The notes: generated by a model not told the origin, from the sequence alone. Counted from the stretch's first letter, positions 44,539 through 54,210 are shown. The stretch is DNA of 64,000 nucleotides from Algibacter pectinivorans (GCF_900112595.1 NZ_FOMI01000004.1:124001-188000), one strand, 5' to 3'. Program-made: numbers and translations.

Positions 44539-45810
44539 TTATAAATCGAACTGCTTAATTTTTCGATAAAGTGTGCGCTCGCTAATCCCTAATTCTTCGG
44601 CAGCTAATTTACGTTTTCCGTTGTGACGTTCAAGCGATTTTTTAATTAATTCCAATTCCTTATCGTGTAAAGAGAGCGTTTCTTCCTCTTCAATTTCTTC
44701 GGCAAAGTAATACTTGTCTTGTACAGGTGCTGTTGAGTCTTTACTGGCGTTATGTTCTGCAATAGCAATGAGGTCGCTGTTTGTATCTGGTTCTTTAAAA
44801 TCGATATCCTCATCATCGGTGTCGCCATAAATTTTTTGAATTAGGCTTTCATTATTTTTTTCAACATCTTTAACGTTGCCGTTTTTCATGAGTTCCATAG
44901 TCAACTTTTTTAAGTCGTTTAGGTCGGCTTTCATGTCGAAAAGGACTTTATATAAAATTTCGCGTTCGCTACTAAAATCGCTTTCCGATTTAGATGTTTT
45001 AATAACAGCAGGTAAATTAGTGCCGGATGTGGCTGGTAAATATCCTTGCAGTGTTTCTGCGCTTACCGTTCGGTTTTGTTCTAAAACCGAAAGTTGTTCG
45101 GCTATATTACGTAATTGACGAATGTTTCCGCCCCAGCGGTGTTTTAGTAAAACTTGAACGGCATTATCGGTTAATTTTATAGTAGGCATTTTATATTTTA
45201 ATGCAAAATCGCTAGCAAATTTCCTGAATAAAATATGAATGTCCTCTTGACGCTCTCTTAGTGGTGGCAAGTTGATGTCTACCGTGCTTAGTCTGTAATA
45301 TAGATCTTCTCGAAATTTTTCTTTTTCGATAGCTTCAAACATATTTACGTTGGTAGCAGCTACTATACGAACATTGGTTTTTTGCACCTTACTTGAACCT
45401 ACTTTTAAAAATTCGCCATTTTCCAAAACACGTAATAATCGTACTTGAGTAGTTAATGGTAATTCGCCAACTTCATCTAAAAAAATGGTGCCACCATCGG
45501 CAACTTCAAAATAGCCCTCGCGGGTTTGTGTGGCACCCGTAAAGGCTCCTTTTTCGTGCCCAAACAACTCACTATCTATTGTGCCTTCTGGAATAGCACC
45601 ACAGTTTACAGCAATATATTTGTTGTGTTTTCTATGCGATAATTGATGTATTATTTTTGGAATACTTTCTTTTCCAACACCACTTTCTCCGGTAACCAAA
45701 ACCGAGATATCTGTAGGCGCTACTTGTATGGCCTTTTCGATAGCGCGGTTTAGCGCTTGGTTATTACCAATAATTCCAAAACGTTGTTTTATAGCTTGAA
45801 TTGATTCCAT
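44539..45810 (-). CDS. Sigma-54-type AAA+ activator without receiver domain
   Basis: 423 residues. The AAA+ domain fills about 15-245: Walker A GESGVGKE (41-48), GAFTGA (88-93) that contacts sigma-54, Walker B FLDEVGELP and the Arg-rich sensor region. A charged linker of about 130 residues follows, then a Fis-type HTH (RKLAAEELGISERTLYRKIKQF) at the C-terminus. There is no N-terminal sensor domain, so control must come from binding partners, the linker or expression level. First described role in flavobacteria is unclear to me. Lies between miaB and lptE. Confidence 0.9.
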   Translation of the reverse strand: MESIQAIKQRFGIIGNNQALNRAIEKAIQVAPTDISVLVTGESGVGKESIPKIIHQLSHRKHNKYIAVNCGAIPEGTIDSELFGHEKGAFTGATQTREGYFEVADGGTIFLDEVGELPLTTQVRLLRVLENGEFLKVGSSKVQKTNVRIVAATNVNMFEAIEKEKFREDLYYRLSTVDINLPPLRERQEDIHILFRKFASDFALKYKMPTIKLTDNAVQVLLKHRWGGNIRQLRNIAEQLSVLEQNRTVSAETLQGYLPATSGTNLPAVIKTSKSESDFSSEREILYKVLFDMKADLNDLKKLTMELMKNGNVKDVEKNNESLIQKIYGDTDDEDIDFKEPDTNSDLIAIAEHNASKDSTAPVQDKYYFAEEIEEEETLSLHDKELELIKKSLERHNGKRKLAAEELGISERTLYRKIKQFDL

Positions 45811-45842
45811 AATAATTACCCATTAAATGGGAATCTTTTTAG

Positions 45843-46319
45843 TTAATTTTTACTTGCTTTATTAATAAGCTTTTTAAAATATTTTATCATTTTAGTTTCA
45901 TTTTTACTTGAATCTAAAATGTTTTTATTGTGTTTGTCTAAAATGTAAATATTTATAATTGGTATTTTAATATACGTGATTTTTCCATTTAGATGTTCTT
46001 GTTTTTTATCGGAATGCGAATTGTAGATAATAATAGAACCATCTTCGGTATTTGTATTTTTTAAATCAATATGTTTCCACCGGTAGGTTACGCCTAACTT
46101 ACCTTTTGATGCTTCGTTAAATAAACCAAATTTTTTGTTTAATAAATTTATAAGCTTATTAGAATTAAAAGAAAGGTTAGATGCAAGTGTTTTAACTTTT
46201 ATTGTATTAGTAATTGCAAGATAATTGGTGTGTACCGCGTTTAACTCTGCACTAATTTGAGCGTAATTAGTGGATAATACAAATGCAAATCCTAAAAATA
46301 ATGTTAGACTTTTGCTCAT
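45843..46319 (-). CDS. Exported protein of unknown function
   Basis: 158 residues with a signal peptide (about 1-20, ending NYAQ). The mature part is basic, with mixed helix and strand (ELNAVHTNYLAITNTIKVK, VTYRWKHIDLKNTNTEDGSIIIYN) and a helical end (MIKYFKKLINKASKN). No family recognised. It starts 7 bp after miaB and is followed by the activator gene, all on one strand. Confidence 0.65.
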   Translation of the reverse strand: MSKSLTLFLGFAFVLSTNYAQISAELNAVHTNYLAITNTIKVKTLASNLSFNSNKLINLLNKKFGLFNEASKGKLGVTYRWKHIDLKNTNTEDGSIIIYNSHSDKKQEHLNGKITYIKIPIINIYILDKHNKNILDSSKNETKMIKYFKKLINKASKN

Positions 46320-46326
46320 AATACAT

Positions 46327-47775
46327 TTAATTGTTTTGCGAGTATCCTACAGCTTCTCCAATAAGTGTTGCACTTGTACAATTGGTAATTTTTACATTTA
46401 CAAAATCGCCAACTTTATAGGCGTCTTTTGGGAATACGCATACAATACTTTCGGAGGTGCGACCAGACCATTGCTGATTTGATTTTTTAGATTCCTTTTC
46501 AATAAGTACTTCTACCGTTTTACCCAGCCATTCTTTAGTTTTAATTTCGCTGTGTAAACGCTGTAAATCCACTATATCTTGTAGTCTTCTTTTTTTGGTT
46601 TCTTCAGGAACATCATCTTCCATATTCCTACCAGCCATAGTTCCTGGACGCTCAGAATATTTATACATATAACCAAAATTGTATTTCACGTATTTTAATA
46701 AGGAAATGGTATCTTGGAAATCGGCTTCTGTTTCGGTAGGGAAACCAACAATAATATCTTGACTTATAGCACAGTTAGGAAGGATTTGCCTTATGTTATC
46801 AATTAATTCCATGTACTCTTCGCGGGTATGCAAGCGATTCATTTCTTTTAAAATACGATTGCTACCACTTTGTACTGGTAAGTGGATATGGTTACAGATA
46901 TTTTGATGTTTAGCCATGGTTTTAACCACATCTAAAGTTAAATCTTGCGGGTTGGATGTAGAGAAACGAATACGCATTTTAGGTTGTGCTTTAGCACAGA
47001 TTTCTAAAAGACTAGCAAAGTTTACAGCTGTTGCTTTTTGCATGTCGCTGGCTTTTTCGAAATCTTTTTTAAGGCCGCCACCATACCATAAATAACTATC
47101 TACATTTTGCCCAAGTAAAGTTATGTCTTTATAGCCTTTGCTCCATAGGTCGTTTATCTCTTCAATAATACTTTGTGGGTCTCTACTACGCTCTCTACCG
47201 CGAGTAAACGGTACCACGCAAAAAGTACACATATTATCGCAGCCACGAGTAATGGAAACAAATGCAGAAACGCCGTTTGTGTTTAAACGTACTGGTGCGA
47301 TATCGCCGTAGGTTTCTTCTTTAGAGAGGATAACGTTTATGGCATCTCTACCTTCGTCTACCTCGGCAAGAAGGTTTGGTAAATCTTTGTAGGCATCTGG
47401 CCCAACTACCAGGTCTACTATTTTTTCTTCTTCAAGAAATTTAGTTTTTAAGCGTTCGGCCATACAGCCTAGAACACCAACCTTCATGTTTGGGTTATGG
47501 TCGCGTTTTACGGCGTTATATTTTTCAAGGCGTTTACGTACCGTTTGTTCTGCTTTATCGCGAATAGAGCAGGTGTTTACTAAAACCAAATCGGCTTCTT
47601 CTAGGTTTTGTGTGGTGTTAAAGCCTTGGTTTGCCATTATAGATGCTACAATTTCGCTATCGCTAAAATTCATGGCGCAGCCGTAACTCTCGATAAAAAG
47701 TTTGCGTTTGTTGCCTTCTTTTTTTTCTATAACTAAAGATTGGCCTTGTTTATTTTCGTCTATTATCTTTTCCAT
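46327..47775 (-). CDS. miaB: tRNA-2-methylthio-N6-dimethylallyladenosine synthase
   Basis: Radical SAM methylthiotransferase acting on i6A37 of tRNA. 482 residues: UPF0004 domain with ESYGCAMNFSDSE, NTCSIRDKAEQ and GCMAER (three Fe-S cysteines); the radical SAM CxxxCxxC as CDNMCTFC; and a C-terminal TRAM domain (about 410-475). Starts the minus-strand unit running to secG from the promoter at 47811-47843. Confidence 0.96.
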   Translation of the reverse strand: MEKIIDENKQGQSLVIEKKEGNKRKLFIESYGCAMNFSDSEIVASIMANQGFNTTQNLEEADLVLVNTCSIRDKAEQTVRKRLEKYNAVKRDHNPNMKVGVLGCMAERLKTKFLEEEKIVDLVVGPDAYKDLPNLLAEVDEGRDAINVILSKEETYGDIAPVRLNTNGVSAFVSITRGCDNMCTFCVVPFTRGRERSRDPQSIIEEINDLWSKGYKDITLLGQNVDSYLWYGGGLKKDFEKASDMQKATAVNFASLLEICAKAQPKMRIRFSTSNPQDLTLDVVKTMAKHQNICNHIHLPVQSGSNRILKEMNRLHTREEYMELIDNIRQILPNCAISQDIIVGFPTETEADFQDTISLLKYVKYNFGYMYKYSERPGTMAGRNMEDDVPEETKKRRLQDIVDLQRLHSEIKTKEWLGKTVEVLIEKESKKSNQQWSGRTSESIVCVFPKDAYKVGDFVNVKITNCTSATLIGEAVGYSQNN

Positions 47776-47810
47776 AGTGTGTCGATATTTCTACCGGGTC
47801 AATAAGTATG

Positions 47811-47843
47811 CAAAGATACAATAAATTTGCATTTAGTGACAAA
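47811..47843 (-). promoter_or_regulatory. miaB promoter
   Basis: Minus strand: TTTG (47840-47843), 21 nt spacer, TATCTTTG (47811-47818) followed by C. A strong consensus match, 36 bp before the miaB ATG. Confidence 0.72.
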
Positions 47844-47925
47844 GTGGCAGTTTGATTTTATATCTTATTTTGAGCTGTGATTTTTTAAGTTTTGTTGGGT
47901 TATGCTAAGCGGTTTTGAGTAAGCG

Positions 47926-48037
47926 CGCTAGGGATAGAAGTGGATAGCCCAGAGCCTGACGTAGGAGGCGCGAGTACTTGTAGTCTTTCGGCTAAGCTCA
48001 AGACAGGCTTTTGGCCCGACACTTTTGGGTTGCGCCT
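47926..48037 (+). repeat. Structured intergenic repeat, copy E
   Basis: The longest copy (112 bp). It starts GCGCTAGGGATAG and ends GGGTTGCGCC. Its ends GCGC/GCGC carry a paired T-to-C and A-to-G change compared with copy A. About 20 bp are added in the middle (TTTCGGCTAAGCTC region). It lies in the 330 bp divergent gap between miaB and the LVIVD gene. That gap also holds the miaB promoter; I see nothing else there. Confidence 0.82.
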
Positions 48038-48105
48038 AAAAAAGAAACTTAAATTATTTACGCAACCTTTCTATGTTTTTGTATCTTTTATAAAACACCT
48101 AGCTT

Positions 48106-49338
48106 ATGAAATTTAATTACCTTTTATTATTATCTCTGCTTGTTTCTGTTTGGTCTTGCGATAATAATGATGACGACGATTATGAGTTTGTACAAGTTGC
48201 CACACCGCAACTTATGAGTAAGTCTGCCTTTAGGAGCGCCGTAAAAATTGATGCGCCTAAAAGCATTGAGACCGTTGGTAAAATTTATGTGTATCGCGAT
48301 TATATTTTTATTAGCGATGTAGATAACGGTATTCATGTTATTGATAACTCCAACCCTAAATCGCCTGAGGCTGTAAAATTTATAGAAATTCCTGGTAACG
48401 AAGATATCTCGGTTAAAGATGGGTTTTTATGTGCTGATAGTGCTACCGATTTGGTTGTTTTTGATATTAGGGATATTAATAATGTTGAGTTTGTTGAACG
48501 ACTAGAAGATGTTTTTAATGTTTATGATTACGATATTCCTCTTGAGGCTCAGGCTGTAGATTTTGGTAAATTTGACTATAATGAAGATATTATTGTGGGA
48601 TGGACTTTGGTTACCGAGCGTCGTAAAAAAAATACAGATGTTATGTTTTTTGATGGCGATGCGTTAGTTTCTAATGCGGAGTCTATAACGGGCGTAGGTG
48701 GTTCGTTGGCGCGTTTTCAAATTGTAAATAAGTATTTATATGCGGTGGGCAATTATGAAATGGCTATTTTTAATATTCAAAATTTAAAGGAACCTGTGTT
48801 AGAAAATACAACATATGCGGGATGGAATATAGAAACTATGTTTCAGGCCGATGGATATTTGTATTTAGGTAGTACGAATGGGATGTATATTTATACTTTA
48901 GATAACCCGAAGTTGCCCGAGTATGTTTCGGAGTTTACGCATTGGGAAGGTTGCGATCCGGTGGTGGTAGATGGCGACTATGCTTACTTAACCTTGCGTG
49001 GTGGTAATGCTTGTGGACAACTAGAAAGTGTACTAGAGGTTATCGATATTAGCGATAAAGCGACGCCTACATTAGCGAAACGCTATACCTTAGAGAATCC
49101 TTATGGTTTGGGTGTAAAGGAAAATATGCTATATGTGTGCGATGGTACGGCGGGTTTAAAACTATTTAAAAGAGAAACGCCTAAAGATTTGGTTTTGGTA
49201 AATACCTTAAAAGATGCTCAGGCTAAAGATGTTATTCCTTTGGAAGAAAGTTTGCTAATGATTGGCAATAACACCCTATATCAATATGAATATAAAGAAA
49301 ACGACGTTAGTTTAATTAGCGCTTTCAAACTAAACTAA
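48106..49338 (+). CDS. LVIVD-repeat lipoprotein
   Basis: 410 residues. Lipoprotein signal ending SVWSC (Cys18) followed by an acidic DNNDDDD stretch that would place it at the cell surface in Bacteroidota. The rest is a beta-propeller-like series of repeats of the form GYLYLGSTNGMYIYTLDNPKLPE (in pieces), including IHVIDNSNPKSPE, LVVFDIRDINN, LEVIDISDKATP and LYVCDGTAGLKLF. Binding partner unknown. Monocistronic, with a terminator after it. Confidence 0.85.
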   Translation: MKFNYLLLLSLLVSVWSCDNNDDDDYEFVQVATPQLMSKSAFRSAVKIDAPKSIETVGKIYVYRDYIFISDVDNGIHVIDNSNPKSPEAVKFIEIPGNEDISVKDGFLCADSATDLVVFDIRDINNVEFVERLEDVFNVYDYDIPLEAQAVDFGKFDYNEDIIVGWTLVTERRKKNTDVMFFDGDALVSNAESITGVGGSLARFQIVNKYLYAVGNYEMAIFNIQNLKEPVLENTTYAGWNIETMFQADGYLYLGSTNGMYIYTLDNPKLPEYVSEFTHWEGCDPVVVDGDYAYLTLRGGNACGQLESVLEVIDISDKATPTLAKRYTLENPYGLGVKENMLYVCDGTAGLKLFKRETPKDLVLVNTLKDAQAKDVIPLEESLLMIGNNTLYQYEYKENDVSLISAFKLN

Positions 49339-49357
49339 GTTAATTAAATGTTGTTTC

Positions 49358-49383
49358 AAATCTGCTTTCGGGCAGATTTTTTT
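49358..49383 (+). terminator. Terminator after the LVIVD gene
   Basis: Stem AAATCTGC (49358-49365) with GCAGATTT (49372-49379), loop TTTCGG, T run. Confidence 0.8.
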
Positions 49384-49448
49384 ACGTATAATTGTAACTT
49401 GTTTGTAAGTTAATACACTTACAGTTTTTCTAACCAAATTATTAAAGA

Positions 49449-50234
49449 ATGAATGTTATTAATATGCTTTTAAGTAAAATCGAGCAGGCTAAAGACCTCG
49501 ATTTTGGTGTTATTTTTAGTGAATCTATCGAGCTATTTAAAAAAACTTGGTTACAAGGGTTTTTAATGCTATTGTTTACCATGTTAATTATGTTGCCCTT
49601 AATTATTGTGCTTTATATTCCATTAATAGGTATGGTTGTAGCACAACAAGAAAGCGGTTATACCGATACTAGTGGGATGGAAGGTTTTTTTGCAGGTATG
49701 TCTGCTTTATATATATTGTTTATTATTGTTGCAGTACTTGTTTTAGGCTCTGTAACTTTTGCTATTAATGCTGGTTTTTACAGGATTATGAGGAAGTTAG
49801 ATAATAACGAGCAAGTGGTAACTCCAGATTTTTTCTATTTTGTTAAGAAACAATATTTAGGAAAAACGTTTATGATTATGCTGGCTACAATAGGTATTGC
49901 TATACCATCGGCTTTACTTTGTTATATTCCTTTAATATATACATTGGTGCCTTTATCGTTTTTTGCAGTGTTTTTTGCTTTTAATCCAGATTTAACGGTA
50001 GGCGAAATTATAAAAGCTAGTTTTAAATTAGGGCATAAAAAATGGCTAATATCTTTTGGTTTAATAGTTGTTTCGGCATTGTTAGCTAATTTAGTGGGGT
50101 ATTTGTTATGTGGTATTGGCTTGTTGTTTACTACGGCTTTTACATACCATCCTATATATTTAATTTACAAAAACGTAATAGGATTTGATGAGCATAGCGC
50201 TATTGATGAAATAGGAACAACAACAATAGAATAA
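49449..50234 (+). CDS. Multi-pass membrane protein, DUF975-like
   Basis: 261 residues with about six membrane helices: FLMLLFTMLIMLPLIIVLY, LYILFIIVAVLVLGSV, FMIMLATIGIAIPSALLCY, LVPLSFFAVFFAF, ISFGLIVVSALLANLVGYL and GLLFTTAFTYHPIYLIY. The layout (a soluble start, then paired helices and the FxLGHKKWL block before the last helices) resembles the DUF975 group of bacterial membrane proteins. Function unknown. Single gene with its own terminator. Confidence 0.72.
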   Translation: MNVINMLLSKIEQAKDLDFGVIFSESIELFKKTWLQGFLMLLFTMLIMLPLIIVLYIPLIGMVVAQQESGYTDTSGMEGFFAGMSALYILFIIVAVLVLGSVTFAINAGFYRIMRKLDNNEQVVTPDFFYFVKKQYLGKTFMIMLATIGIAIPSALLCYIPLIYTLVPLSFFAVFFAFNPDLTVGEIIKASFKLGHKKWLISFGLIVVSALLANLVGYLLCGIGLLFTTAFTYHPIYLIYKNVIGFDEHSAIDEIGTTTIE

Positions 50235-50259
50235 AAAAAATAAATTTGTTTATACGAAA

Positions 50260-50296
50260 AAGCCTGATTCTACTATGTTTAAATCAGGTTTTTTTG
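50260..50296 (+). terminator. Terminator after the DUF975-like gene
   Basis: Stem CCTGATT (50263-50269) with AATCAGG (50282-50288), extended by G-U and A-T pairs, 12-base loop and a T run. Confidence 0.7.
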
Positions 50297-50350
50297 TATC
50301 GATAATACACAGTTAATCCATAAAATGCTACAGGTAAACTTTTTTTGATA

Positions 50351-50358
50351 TACATTTG
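50351..50358 (+). promoter_or_regulatory. -7 box of the topA promoter
   Basis: TACATTTG, an exact TAnnTTTG match, 19 bp before the topA ATG. No paired upstream element is clear. Confidence 0.45.
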
Positions 50359-50377
50359 TAGCTTCAAAAAATGAAGT

Positions 50378-52879
50378 ATGGCGAAGAATTTAGTGATAGT
50401 GGAGTCACCTGCAAAGGCAAAAACCATTGAAAAATTTTTAGGAAAAGATTTTAAAGTAGAATCTAGTTTTGGGCATATTGCCGATTTACCTTCCAAGGAA
50501 TTAGGGGTTGATGTTGATGGCGATTTTAAACCCAAATACGAAGTTTCTAAAGATAAAAAAGCAGTAGTTAAAAAACTGAAGGACTTAGCTAAAAAAGCCG
50601 ACATGGTTTGGTTAGCAAGTGATGAGGATCGCGAGGGTGAGGCTATAGCATGGCATTTAGCCGAAACTTTAAAACTGGATAAAGACAAGACGAAACGTAT
50701 TGTTTTTCACGAAATTACTAAAGGAGCCATTTTAAAGGCAATTGAAAATCCAAGAAGTATTGATTACGATTTAGTAGATGCACAACAAGCGCGTCGTGTT
50801 TTAGATAGAATTGTGGGTTACGAATTATCACCTGTACTTTGGAGAAAAGTTAAAGGTGGTTTATCTGCAGGTCGTGTACAATCTGTTTCTGTGCGATTAA
50901 TTGTCGAAAAAGAAAGAGAAATACAGGGGTTTACTCCAGTAGGTTCGTATAGAATAGATGCCGAATTTTCAAACGAAGATGGGCAGACCTTTAAAGCAAA
51001 GCTTCCAAAGAATTTTTCTACGAAAGCCGAAGCTAAAAAATTCTTAGAGCAAAATGCTTCAGCCGATTTTAAAGTTGCCGATTTAACTAAAAAACCAGCA
51101 AAAAAATCCCCTGCTGCACCGTTTACAACATCAACATTGCAACAGGAAGCATCAAGAAAATTATATTTCTCAGTAAGTAAAACCATGACTATGGCGCAAC
51201 GCCTATACGAAGCCGGTTTAATTACTTATATGAGAACAGATAGTGTAAATCTATCAGACGAGGCTAAAAAAGGTGCCGAAGCAGAAATTATTAATGCTTA
51301 TGGCGATACTTATAGTAAGCCAAGAAATTATAAGGGTAAGGCTAAAGGTGCTCAAGAAGCGCATGAGGCCATACGTCCAACCAATTTTGCAACACACTCT
51401 GTTGATATAGATAGGGATCAAGCGCGTTTATACGAGTTAATCTGGAAACGTGCCATTGCTTCTCAAATGAGCGAAGCAGAATTAGAAAGAACTAACGTTA
51501 AAATAAGCGCAACTACCCATAACGAAACATTTACAGCAAACGGAGAGGTTATTACTTTTGATGGCTTTTTAAAAGTGTATTTAGAAGGTACTGATGATGA
51601 AGATGTAGAGCAAGATGGTATGTTGCCAGCAATGAAAACTAACGAAACATTGCTTAATAATTACATATCGGCAACAGAGCGCTACACGCGTCCGCCTGCA
51701 AGATATACCGAGGCCTCTTTAGTTAAAAAGCTAGAAGAGTTAGGTATTGGTCGTCCGTCTACTTACGCTCCAACTATTTCCACTATTCAAAATAGAAATT
51801 ATGTAGAAAAAGGAACTGTTGAAGGCGTTGAGAGAAGTTACGCTCAACTTACTTTGCAAGAAGGAACTGTTAAAGATGTGACTTTAAGCGAAAAAGTAGG
51901 GTCAGATAAAGGGAAGTTGGTGCCAACAGATATTGGAATGATTGTTACAGACTTTTTGGTAAATCATTTCGATGCCATTTTAGATTATAATTTTACCGCT
52001 AAGGTAGAAGCCGATTTTGATGAAATTGCCGAAGGTAATGTAGATTGGACAGCAATGATGCAATCGTTTTACAAGGAGTTTCATCCTGTTGTTGAAGATG
52101 TTAAGGAAAATGCCGATAGAGAGTCAGGAGAACGAATTTTAGGCGAAGATCCTAAAACCGGAAAGCGTGTAAGTGTGCGTTTAGGTAAATTTGGACCCAT
52201 GGTGCAAATAGGTACGGTTGATGACGAAGAGAAACCACAATTTGCAAGTTTAGGTCCAGACCAACAATTAAATACCATTACCTATGAAGAAGCTATGGAT
52301 TTATTCCAGCTTCCTAAAACTCTAGGCCAGTTTGAGGGCGAAGAAGTGGTGGTTAATAATGGTCGTTTTGGACCCTATGTAAAATTTGGAGATGCTTATG
52401 TATCTCTTGGTAGGGGAACCGATCCTTTAGGTGTGGAGTTGGATGATGCCATTGTTTTAATTAAAGAAAAACAAAAAGCAGATGCGCCAATTTACATGTA
52501 CAAAGATTTGCCAGTACAAAAAGGAAAAGGGCGTTTTGGGCCATTTATAAAATGGAACAATATGTTTATTAACGTAAACAAAAAATACGATTGGGATAAT
52601 TTATCAGATGATGAAATTGTTGAATTAATTGAAACAAAAATTCAAAAAGAAATCGATAAGGTTATTCATAATTGGGAAGATGAAGGCATTCGTGTTGAAA
52701 AAGCAAGATGGGGCCGACATAATGTTATAAAAGGTAAAGTTAAGGTAGAGTTGGCAAAAACAGTAGATGTTGCCGATATGACCTTGGACGAGGCAAAAGC
52801 TATTATAGAAGCTAATGCACCTAAAAAGAAAACAAGAAAAACTGCCGCTAAAAAGAAGCCAGCAGCAAAAAAGAAGTAA
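50378..52879 (+). CDS. topA: DNA topoisomerase I
   Basis: Relaxes negative supercoils. 833 residues: TOPRIM domain (VIVESPAKAKTIEKFLG, then SDEDREGEAIAWHL), the active-site Tyr in AGLITYMRTDSVNLS, then the C-terminal repeat units typical of Bacteroidota TopA in place of zinc fingers (GRFGPYVKFGD, GRFGPFIKWNN). The Lys/Ala-rich tail (KKTRKTAAKKKPAAKKK) binds DNA non-specifically. Six bases from the next gene, so an operon with it is likely. Confidence 0.97.
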   Translation: MAKNLVIVESPAKAKTIEKFLGKDFKVESSFGHIADLPSKELGVDVDGDFKPKYEVSKDKKAVVKKLKDLAKKADMVWLASDEDREGEAIAWHLAETLKLDKDKTKRIVFHEITKGAILKAIENPRSIDYDLVDAQQARRVLDRIVGYELSPVLWRKVKGGLSAGRVQSVSVRLIVEKEREIQGFTPVGSYRIDAEFSNEDGQTFKAKLPKNFSTKAEAKKFLEQNASADFKVADLTKKPAKKSPAAPFTTSTLQQEASRKLYFSVSKTMTMAQRLYEAGLITYMRTDSVNLSDEAKKGAEAEIINAYGDTYSKPRNYKGKAKGAQEAHEAIRPTNFATHSVDIDRDQARLYELIWKRAIASQMSEAELERTNVKISATTHNETFTANGEVITFDGFLKVYLEGTDDEDVEQDGMLPAMKTNETLLNNYISATERYTRPPARYTEASLVKKLEELGIGRPSTYAPTISTIQNRNYVEKGTVEGVERSYAQLTLQEGTVKDVTLSEKVGSDKGKLVPTDIGMIVTDFLVNHFDAILDYNFTAKVEADFDEIAEGNVDWTAMMQSFYKEFHPVVEDVKENADRESGERILGEDPKTGKRVSVRLGKFGPMVQIGTVDDEEKPQFASLGPDQQLNTITYEEAMDLFQLPKTLGQFEGEEVVVNNGRFGPYVKFGDAYVSLGRGTDPLGVELDDAIVLIKEKQKADAPIYMYKDLPVQKGKGRFGPFIKWNNMFINVNKKYDWDNLSDDEIVELIETKIQKEIDKVIHNWEDEGIRVEKARWGRHNVIKGKVKVELAKTVDVADMTLDEAKAIIEANAPKKKTRKTAAKKKPAAKKK

Positions 52880-52885
52880 ATTTAA

Positions 52886-54052
52886 ATGAATTTTAGTTTT
52901 TTAACACCAGTTTCAGATGCCGTTTTAGTTCATAACGAACTTTTATCTACCCATGCTATTGGTCGCAAAATTAAAATTCATTCGGTTCAAAACGGAATTC
53001 CGGACCTTAACGGCGTTAAACTAGCCATTTTTGGAGTTCTAGAAAACCGAAATGACGCTAATTACATAGGCGAAGAAATTAACTTCAATGAAATAAGACA
53101 ATCATTTTATGGTTTATTCCCTGCTAGTTGGAATACTACAATTGTAGATTTAGGAGATATACACAAAGGTGAAACAGTAGAAGATACATACTTTGCTGTA
53201 AAAGAAACTATAACCAACTTAGTTAAAACAGGTATTATTCCAATTATACTTGGAGGGTCTCAAGATTTAACCTACCCTAATTATAGAGCTTACGATAATT
53301 TAATCCCAATGGTTAATATTGTAAATGTAGATTCGCAATTTAATTTGGGAGATTCAACAAAACCTATTAAAAACAATAGTTTTGTGGGTAAAATTATACT
53401 AGATCAACCTTATAATTTATTTAACTACGCTACAATTGGCTATCAAACCTATTTTAATTCCCAAGAAGAAATAGATTTGATGGAAAATTTATACTTCGAA
53501 TCTTATAGACTTGGTGCAGTATCGAACGATATTACTTTAGTTGAACCCGCATTACGAGACGCAAATATTGTAAGTGTAGATTTGTCTTCTGTAAAAGGAT
53601 CGGAAGTAAGTGTAAAGCAAAAATACTCTCCAAATGGGTTGGATGGTAAAGAAATATGCGCTATAGCACGTTATGCAGGTATTAGTAATAAGGTGTCTTC
53701 TTTTGGTGTTTATGAATATAGACCATCAAAAGATGATGAGCTAACCTCAATGTTGGTAGCTCAAATGTTATGGTACTTTGTTGAAGGTGTGAACTGTCGC
53801 GTTAATGATGATGATTTTTTAGAAGATGATAACTATCAAAAATACATTACTTTAGTCGAATCAGAAGAGTTGGTTTTTTACAAAAGTAATAAAACTGGGC
53901 GATGGTGGATAGAAATTCCTTTTTTATCAAATGTTAATAATAAATTAAAAAGACATACGTTATTACCATGCATGCATCAAGATTATTTAGATGCCTGTAA
54001 TAATGAATTACCAGAGAGGTGGTATAAAGCGTTAAAAAAGAATAGTGTTTAA
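52886..54052 (+). CDS. Arginase/formimidoylglutamase-fold protein lacking metal ligands
   Basis: 388 residues with an arginase-family core but altered metal sites. The GGDHS loop is GGSQDLT (Gln126 for His), the DAHxD loop is VDSQFNLG (Asp149 kept, Gln151 for His, Asn153 for Asp), and the DxDxxDP loop is VDLSSVKGS (Asp232 kept, Ser234 for Asp). Four of six ligands are lost, so hydrolase activity on a dinuclear Mn site is unlikely. Databases usually call this locus formimidoylglutamase. It sits between topA and gldKLMN, a fixed position in related genomes from memory, suggesting a structural or regulatory role. Confidence 0.82.
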   Translation: MNFSFLTPVSDAVLVHNELLSTHAIGRKIKIHSVQNGIPDLNGVKLAIFGVLENRNDANYIGEEINFNEIRQSFYGLFPASWNTTIVDLGDIHKGETVEDTYFAVKETITNLVKTGIIPIILGGSQDLTYPNYRAYDNLIPMVNIVNVDSQFNLGDSTKPIKNNSFVGKIILDQPYNLFNYATIGYQTYFNSQEEIDLMENLYFESYRLGAVSNDITLVEPALRDANIVSVDLSSVKGSEVSVKQKYSPNGLDGKEICAIARYAGISNKVSSFGVYEYRPSKDDELTSMLVAQMLWYFVEGVNCRVNDDDFLEDDNYQKYITLVESEELVFYKSNKTGRWWIEIPFLSNVNNKLKRHTLLPCMHQDYLDACNNELPERWYKALKKNSV

Positions 54053-54210
54053 AAAATAAAGTTTGGTTGAAATACCAATTTCATCGTTTAAAAGTTATTT
54101 TTTTACGACGAAATGTTATTTTTTTAGGTAAAAAGTTGTTTTATTAAAAATATATAAATATGTTTACGCTCTCAAAAATGAAGCTTAAAATAATTAACCT
54201 CAAGTTTTCT

